DNA of 6,029 nucleotides from an uncultured bacterium (GTDB lineage: Bacteria; Patescibacteriota; Minisyncoccia; Phycocordibacterales; PALSA-1337), in contig CAIRAF010000067.1 in the NCBI GenBank assembly GCA_903876465.1, positions 1 through 6,029 on the forward strand, given 5' to 3'. The notes under the pieces are model-generated. The model worked only from the letters and a program-made list of their open reading frames with translations, had not been told where the DNA came from and did no database searches. This document shows positions 4,361-6,029 of the stretch, one piece after another (the first letter of the stretch is position 1; every line of letters starts with the position of its first letter). The position numbers and the translations under genes were made by a program.

Positions 4361-5764
4361 TTAATTTGTGTTTAGAAATGAGCGCCGATAACCGTTTTTC
4401 TTTTTTGGTTTGTGAAGTGGTAATGTGACAAAGAATGTCGACCCCTTTTTTTCACTAGATTCAAACCATAGATTTCCACCAGCCTGTTCGACGATTGATT
4501 TGGCAATATATAAACCGAGTCCTGTTCCTTCCGTATCTTTACCAATGACATTGTCTGCTCGAAAAAGCTTGGTGAATATCTTCGATTGCTGGTCCTTTGG
4601 TATGCCGTATCCTGTATCAGAAATAGTCAAAAGAACATTTTTATTTTCATCTAGTACAAGGTGTACATTTATTTTTCCTCCATCCGGAGTGTATTTAACT
4701 GCGTTCGATAGGATGTTCTGCATAACCATTCTAAGAAGTTTTGGGTCTGTTTTTAAAAGTGGAAAATTTTTTTTGAAAGAGGAGAGAAACTTTATTCTTT
4801 TTTCGTTAATTTGAGGCCTCTGCTCGTCTATGACACTCTCCATTAACTTAACAATATTAGTTGGTTTTGATTCAATAATAAGAGTTCCGAGCTCAATACG
4901 AGAAACATCCAAAAGGGTATTGACCAGCTCAACCATTCTTTGGTTTCCGGCGTAAATTTCTTCTAAATACTTCTTTTGACTCGGGGTAACGACTCCAGCA
5001 TCTCCTGTGAGTAGCATTTCGCTATACCAATTCACAGTAGATAAGGGGGTTCGAAGTTGATGTGAAGCTAAAGAGACGAATTCAGTTTTGGCTTTGTCTA
5101 TCTCTTTTTCCTTGGTGATATCTCTAAAGACTTCTACGGCACCAACAATTTTTCCATTCAAAGTGACTGGAGCCACGATACTACTCGTAGGAAAACGGCT
5201 TTTGTCTTTACGAATATAATAAAAAGGGTTTGTAAGATCTGCAATAAACTTCTGACCAGACAATACCTGAGTCAGGATTCTTTCCTTAAAGGACACTTTG
5301 GTTCCATGTACATCTTCTCTAGGCACGACTTGGACCATACTTTTACCAATAATTTCTTTTGTCTTCCAACCGAGCATTTCTTCAAATGATCTATTGATAT
5401 AATTGATCTTTCCTTCTTTGTCTACGACCACGAGTCCGTCTCCGATACTGGTCAAGATTGCTTCACTTTTTGATCGAATTTGTTCTAGATCCTTGGTACG
5501 ATTTAGAACTTTCTTTTCCAAGGTTTCATAAAGACTTTTCAATTTTCTAGCAGTGATGACCAATTTGCGTCTAGTACTTTCTTTTTCACTTGCAGTTACA
5601 GCAAGTTGACGTGCTGTAATAACAAGATCTCTTCTTGCTTTTTCCTTTTCACGAGCAATAACGGCAAGTTTTCTAGCTGTTATGACGAGTTTACGTCTAA
5701 CACTTTCTTTTTCTTTGGCTAGGTTTTTTAGTTTTAGAGATACGTTATTAGGTAGAGTTATCAT
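4361..5764 (-). CDS. PAS-domain sensor histidine kinase with N-terminal 21-residue repeats
   Basis: This 467-residue kinase has four parts. Residues 16-78 are three 21-residue repeats forming a charged, probably coiled-coil stalk that continues to about 100. A PAS domain follows at about 101-218 (AILTSIGDGLVVVD, NYINRSFEEMLGW, and a PAC-like end VGAVEVFRDITKEKE). The HisKA domain has the H-box FVSLASHQLRTPL, with H235 as phosphorylation site. The HATPase domain has the N-box QNILSNAVKYTP (N354), G1 DTGYGIP (383-389), F-box KIFTKLFRAD and G2 GTGLGLYIAK (413-422). No membrane helix or signal peptide is visible, so it is probably a soluble cytoplasmic sensor of an unknown, perhaps redox or small-molecule, cue through PAS. 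The ATG overlaps the preceding regulator's TGA as ATGA, pointing to translational coupling. No receiver domain is fused; its partners are presumably the receivers encoded on both sides. Confidence 0.95.
   Translation of the reverse strand: MITLPNNVSLKLKNLAKEKESVRRKLVITARKLAVIAREKEKARRDLVITARQLAVTASEKESTRRKLVITARKLKSLYETLEKKVLNRTKDLEQIRSKSEAILTSIGDGLVVVDKEGKINYINRSFEEMLGWKTKEIIGKSMVQVVPREDVHGTKVSFKERILTQVLSGQKFIADLTNPFYYIRKDKSRFPTSSIVAPVTLNGKIVGAVEVFRDITKEKEIDKAKTEFVSLASHQLRTPLSTVNWYSEMLLTGDAGVVTPSQKKYLEEIYAGNQRMVELVNTLLDVSRIELGTLIIESKPTNIVKLMESVIDEQRPQINEKRIKFLSSFKKNFPLLKTDPKLLRMVMQNILSNAVKYTPDGGKINVHLVLDENKNVLLTISDTGYGIPKDQQSKIFTKLFRADNVIGKDTEGTGLGLYIAKSIVEQAGGNLWFESSEKKGSTFFVTLPLHKPKKKNGYRRSFLNTN
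5531..5719 (-). repeat. Three tandem 63-bp repeats encoding the kinase N-terminus
   Basis: Three in-register units at 5657-5719, 5594-5656 and 5531-5593 each encode 21 residues of the pattern A-x-EKE-x-x-RR-x-LVITAR-x-L. LVITAR is identical in all three units. Lys and Arg alternate with Leu/Ile at spacings compatible with a helical or coiled-coil stalk. Such arrays can change copy number by slippage, which would alter stalk length without breaking the frame. Confidence 0.9.
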
Positions 5765-6029
5765 TTTAGTAATTCTGTTACTCTGTTAACGATAGTAGCA
5801 ATAGGGGTATTTGATTTAATAAAAAATTCCTTGGCACCAAATTTTTCTGCATGCTTGATGTCATTCTGTTGACTCAAATTGGAAAGAACTAGCACAGGAG
5901 TATGTATTTTCTTTGCTTTTAGGACTGTTAAAACAGTAAAACCGTCCATTTTCGGCATAATGAGATCGAGAACTTATGTCTGCGCTTCTCTCAGACATTC
6001 AATCGCACTAGCACTTTGTATTCTTTGCA
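5761..6029 (-). pseudogene. Response regulator receiver, 5' partial, interrupted by an in-frame TAA
   Basis: Reading from the right edge, one frame gives SASAIECLREAQT, then TAA at 5976-5974, then VLDLIMPKMDGFTVL and on to the TGA at 5763-5761. Both sides of the stop belong to the same receiver domain: the alpha2 helix before it, and after it the phosphoacceptor D (codon 5967-5965), the KMDG loop, the switch Ser in VLSNLS and the conserved Lys in FFIKS. An ORF beginning at the ATG at 5958 (65 codons) would lack the phosphoacceptor and is unlikely to be the native protein. Around the stop, beta3 looks about two residues shorter than usual, so a small compensated indel may be involved rather than one substitution. 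The 3' end overlaps the kinase start by ATGA. This may be a real decayed gene or a sequence/assembly error, and no output domain follows the receiver. Confidence 0.75.

Noticed and set aside
4425..4814. 129-codon plus-strand ORF antisense to the kinase ATPase domain
   Set aside because: It is a shadow of the well-supported HATPase coding sequence.
931..5763. Recoded TGA, as in some CPR lineages
   Set aside because: TGA closes three genes at sensible C-termini and forms an ATGA overlap with the kinase start, and no receiver or kinase contains an internal TGA.
1..6029. CRISPR array, tRNA, rRNA or insertion sequence
   Set aside because: I saw no regularly spaced repeats, cloverleaf, rRNA-like stretch or transposase. 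The only tandem array is the coding repeat in the kinase.

Overview
The window looks like a piece of a small, AT-leaning bacterial genome, most likely from the Patescibacteria/CPR radiation (Parcubacteria-like). This is an inference from gene style: a membrane-anchored GH130-type glycosidase next to a stand-alone mannose-6-phosphate isomerase cupin, a PAS histidine kinase with an N-terminal array of RRKLVITARKLA-type repeats, several receiver-only response regulators, and many starts without a Shine-Dalgarno sequence. TGA is read as a normal stop: the kinase start overlaps the preceding TGA as ATGA, and two other genes end in TGA.

Left block (1-900, minus strand): a cupin mannose-6-phosphate isomerase (410-778) followed by the first 124 codons of a GH130-like mannoside phosphorylase/hydrolase with an N-terminal membrane anchor (1-374, running off the left edge). 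The pair starts from an extended -10 promoter so close to the ATG that the mRNA may be leaderless, with two DnaA-box-like sequences just upstream. A strong minus-strand terminator (862-897) separates this block from the next.

Middle block (931-3431): an unrecognised envelope cluster with higher GC in the samples counted by hand. It holds a 419-residue six-helix membrane protein with an unusual glutamate-free C-terminal domain, a 113-residue two-helix membrane protein (both minus strand) and, divergently on the plus strand, a secreted lysozyme/lytic-transglycosylase-like protein. Each gene has its own promoter with a perfect TTGACA -35 box. The mRNA leader of the 419-residue protein carries a 16-codon upstream ORF with a very good Shine-Dalgarno, plus a set of overlapping, mutually exclusive stems. 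This is the best candidate here for something undescribed. A bidirectional hairpin (3402-3431) closes the block.

Right block (3436-6029, minus strand): a phosphotransfer signalling operon in the order response regulator (partial, with an in-frame TAA) > hybrid-free PAS histidine kinase > receiver > receiver. None of the visible response regulators has an output domain, so the output is probably protein-protein interaction or a phosphorelay. The last receiver is about 20 residues longer because its beta2-alpha2 segment appears duplicated.

The left block supplies mannose-sugar metabolism, the middle block envelope/peptidoglycan functions and the right block sensing. Nothing in the sequence directly links the three blocks to one another.
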